Notes under the pieces: model-generated
The model's input: only the letters and a program-made list of their open reading frames with translations
Told to the model about the DNA's origin: nothing
Database searches by the model: none
Assembly: GCA_937898155.1 (NCBI GenBank)
Contig: CALEJO010000018.1
Span: 1-5,917 of the forward strand
Direction: 5' to 3'
Length of the DNA stretch: 5,917 nt
Source of the DNA: an uncultured Clostridia bacterium
GTDB lineage: Bacteria > Bacillota > Clostridia > Oscillospirales > CAG-272
Translations under genes and position numbers: made by a program
Shown here: positions 4,615 to 5,917 of the stretch, piece by piece
Layout of the letters: each line of letters opens with the position of its first letter
Numbering within the stretch: position 1 is the stretch's first letter

Positions 4615-5917
4615 TGGCAAAGCTGATTCTCAAAGCGCCGTTTTACGGTCCGAAATCAAAAACTCCCGCGGGAAAAGGTCGCGGCGGATACGCGGAATAC
4701 ATTGCGACCCGCGAGGGTGTCGAGGTCATTTCGAGAAGCGGTATGGCTGATTATATCGGGGAAAGGCGCGGCTCGAACGGTTTGTTTTCCGATAAAGGCG
4801 TGCCGATCGAACTGTCAAAGATCAAAGCCGAGATCGATTCGCTCAAGGGAAACATGTGGGGACTCATCTTTTCTCTGACGCGTGCCGATGCCGAACGGCT
4901 CGGGTATAACAGCGCCGAGCAGTGGATAAATCTGCTTCGCTCCCGCAGAAACGATATCGCTTTCGAAATGCACATCAAACCCGAAAATCTTCGTTGGTAC
5001 GCGGCGTATCATCAGAAAGAAAAGAATCCACACGTGCATATGCTCGTGTGGTCGGAAAATCCAGGCGAACCTTATCTGACGGTCGGTGGCATCGAACGCA
5101 TCAAAAAAGTGATCTCCGACGATATTTTCCGCCAGGACAAGATGAGTATTTATCAAAAGCAGACCGAGGTCCGCGACGAAATCAAAGCGGAATTCCGTAA
5201 AAAACTTTCCGAAATCGCCGAAGAGATCCGTCGGTCTTCGTTCGATTGCCCCGCGCTGGAAGAAAAACTTCTTCAACTTTCCGAACGGCTTTCGTCTGTC
5301 AAAGGCAAAAAGGTTTACGGATATTTGCGCGCAAATGATAAAAAACTCGTCAACGAAATCGTAAAAACTCTTGCGGAAAACGAAAAGATCTCCGCGCTCT
5401 ATGACGTGTGGCACGAGTGCCGGTGCGAAGAGTTCCGCGCCTATACCGACAAGATGCCGGAGAAGATTCCGCTCGAAGAGAACGAAGAATTCAAATCCAT
5501 CCGCAACGCCGTGGTCAAACTTGCGTCGGATCTCGGGGTGCTTCCGGAACGGGACGAACCGAATCTGCACTACGATTACGAGCCGGGATTTTCTCATTCG
5601 ACCGTGCAAAAGGCAAAAGAAATGTTCGAGGCGGGCGAGGTCCAAAAAGCGGCGGACTATTTGTTGCAGGCGGGCAGACAGGGAAATCAATATGCTTACG
5701 CCTATCTCGGCGACTGTTATCTGCGCGGAAAGTATCTGAAAAAGGATACCGACCTCGGCGAAAGTTATCTGAGCCGTGCGGCAGGTGCTGGTATCGAATA
5801 CGCGAATTACCGGCTCGGCAAATTTTATCTTTCAAGTTCCGACGAAGACGTGTGGGAATACGCCGAAGAGGGTTTGCAATTCAGCGCGGAAAAAGGAAAC
5901 GGGTGCGCGGCATACGC
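4614..5917 (+). CDS. MobP-type (MobP3-like) relaxase with Sel1-like repeats, partial at the 3' end
   Basis: The frame stays open from ATG 4614 to the window edge: 434 complete codons plus two bases, with no stop. The start MAKLILKAPFYG, then GGYAEYIATREGVEVI (24-39), is typical of MobP3-like relaxases; Y26 and Y29 are candidate nicking tyrosines. The metal-binding histidine triad is H133, H140 and H142 in YHQKEKNPHVHMLVW. In the family, the tyrosine cuts one strand at oriT and stays bound to its 5' end, while the triad holds the divalent metal. Residues about 180-330 are mostly charged helices. From about 334 there are TPR/Sel1-like repeats: AYAYLGDCYLRGKYLKKDTD with SYLSRAAGAG (361-393), YANYRLGKFYL with LQFSAEKGNG (396-430), and the start of a third at the edge. 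It is co-translated with the RHH protein through a one-base overlap. No coupling protein or type IV secretion gene is visible, so mobilization by a helper is possible. Confidence 0.9.
   Translation, partial: MAKLILKAPFYGPKSKTPAGKGRGGYAEYIATREGVEVISRSGMADYIGERRGSNGLFSDKGVPIELSKIKAEIDSLKGNMWGLIFSLTRADAERLGYNSAEQWINLLRSRRNDIAFEMHIKPENLRWYAAYHQKEKNPHVHMLVWSENPGEPYLTVGGIERIKKVISDDIFRQDKMSIYQKQTEVRDEIKAEFRKKLSEIAEEIRRSSFDCPALEEKLLQLSERLSSVKGKKVYGYLRANDKKLVNEIVKTLAENEKISALYDVWHECRCEEFRAYTDKMPEKIPLEENEEFKSIRNAVVKLASDLGVLPERDEPNLHYDYEPGFSHSTVQKAKEMFEAGEVQKAADYLLQAGRQGNQYAYAYLGDCYLRGKYLKKDTDLGESYLSRAAGAGIEYANYRLGKFYLSSSDEDVWEYAEEGLQFSAEKGNGCAAY

Noticed and set aside
4815..5690. A 291-codon open frame on the - strand inside the relaxase region.
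   Set aside because: It is the mirror of the relaxase coding frame, which carries the histidine triad and Sel1 repeats; no domain is visible on the - strand.

Overview
The window looks like part of a mobilizable or integrative element from a Clostridia-type Firmicute, probably a gut anaerobe. This is inferred from strong AGGAG-like ribosome binding sites, a consensus vegetative promoter, a LexA-type repressor, and a ribbon-helix-helix plus MobP-type relaxase pair of the kind common in Clostridia. All credible genes lie on the + strand. No rRNA, tRNA, CRISPR array, IS transposase or integrase was found.

Region 1 (1-840): a small XRE-type repressor ends in a terminator hairpin. About 430 bases without a gene follow. 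They hold two 63-base direct repeats with iteron-like 9-mers and hairpins, then a second hairpin-rich stretch, then a perfect TTGACA-N17-TATAAT promoter. Region 2 (841-1458): a LexA-family self-cleaving repressor driven by that promoter. Region 3 (1459-2346): a visibly AT-rich cargo gene of unknown function with a possible restriction-nuclease-like D...QxK motif. Region 4 (2347-2751): a small zinc-ribbon protein, then a long nested hairpin ending in a T-rich run, placed directly before the next operon. Region 5 (2752-3965): an excisionase-like helix-turn-helix protein translationally coupled to a winged-helix, replication-initiator-like protein whose C-terminus resembles the SSB tail. Region 6 (3966-4206): 241 bases dense in inverted repeats, the best candidate for an origin of transfer. 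Region 7 (4207-5917): a ribbon-helix-helix mobilization accessory protein overlapping by one base a MobP-type relaxase with a histidine triad and C-terminal Sel1-like repeats. The relaxase runs off the end of the window.

Working model (inference): the XRE and LexA-family regulators control the element, with LexA possibly linking it to DNA damage. The HTH and Rep-like pair handle maintenance, replication or excision, gated by the upstream attenuator-like hairpin. The RHH protein and relaxase process the transfer origin just upstream of them. The AT-rich gene between the regulatory and replication modules is the likeliest accessory cargo and the least described item here.
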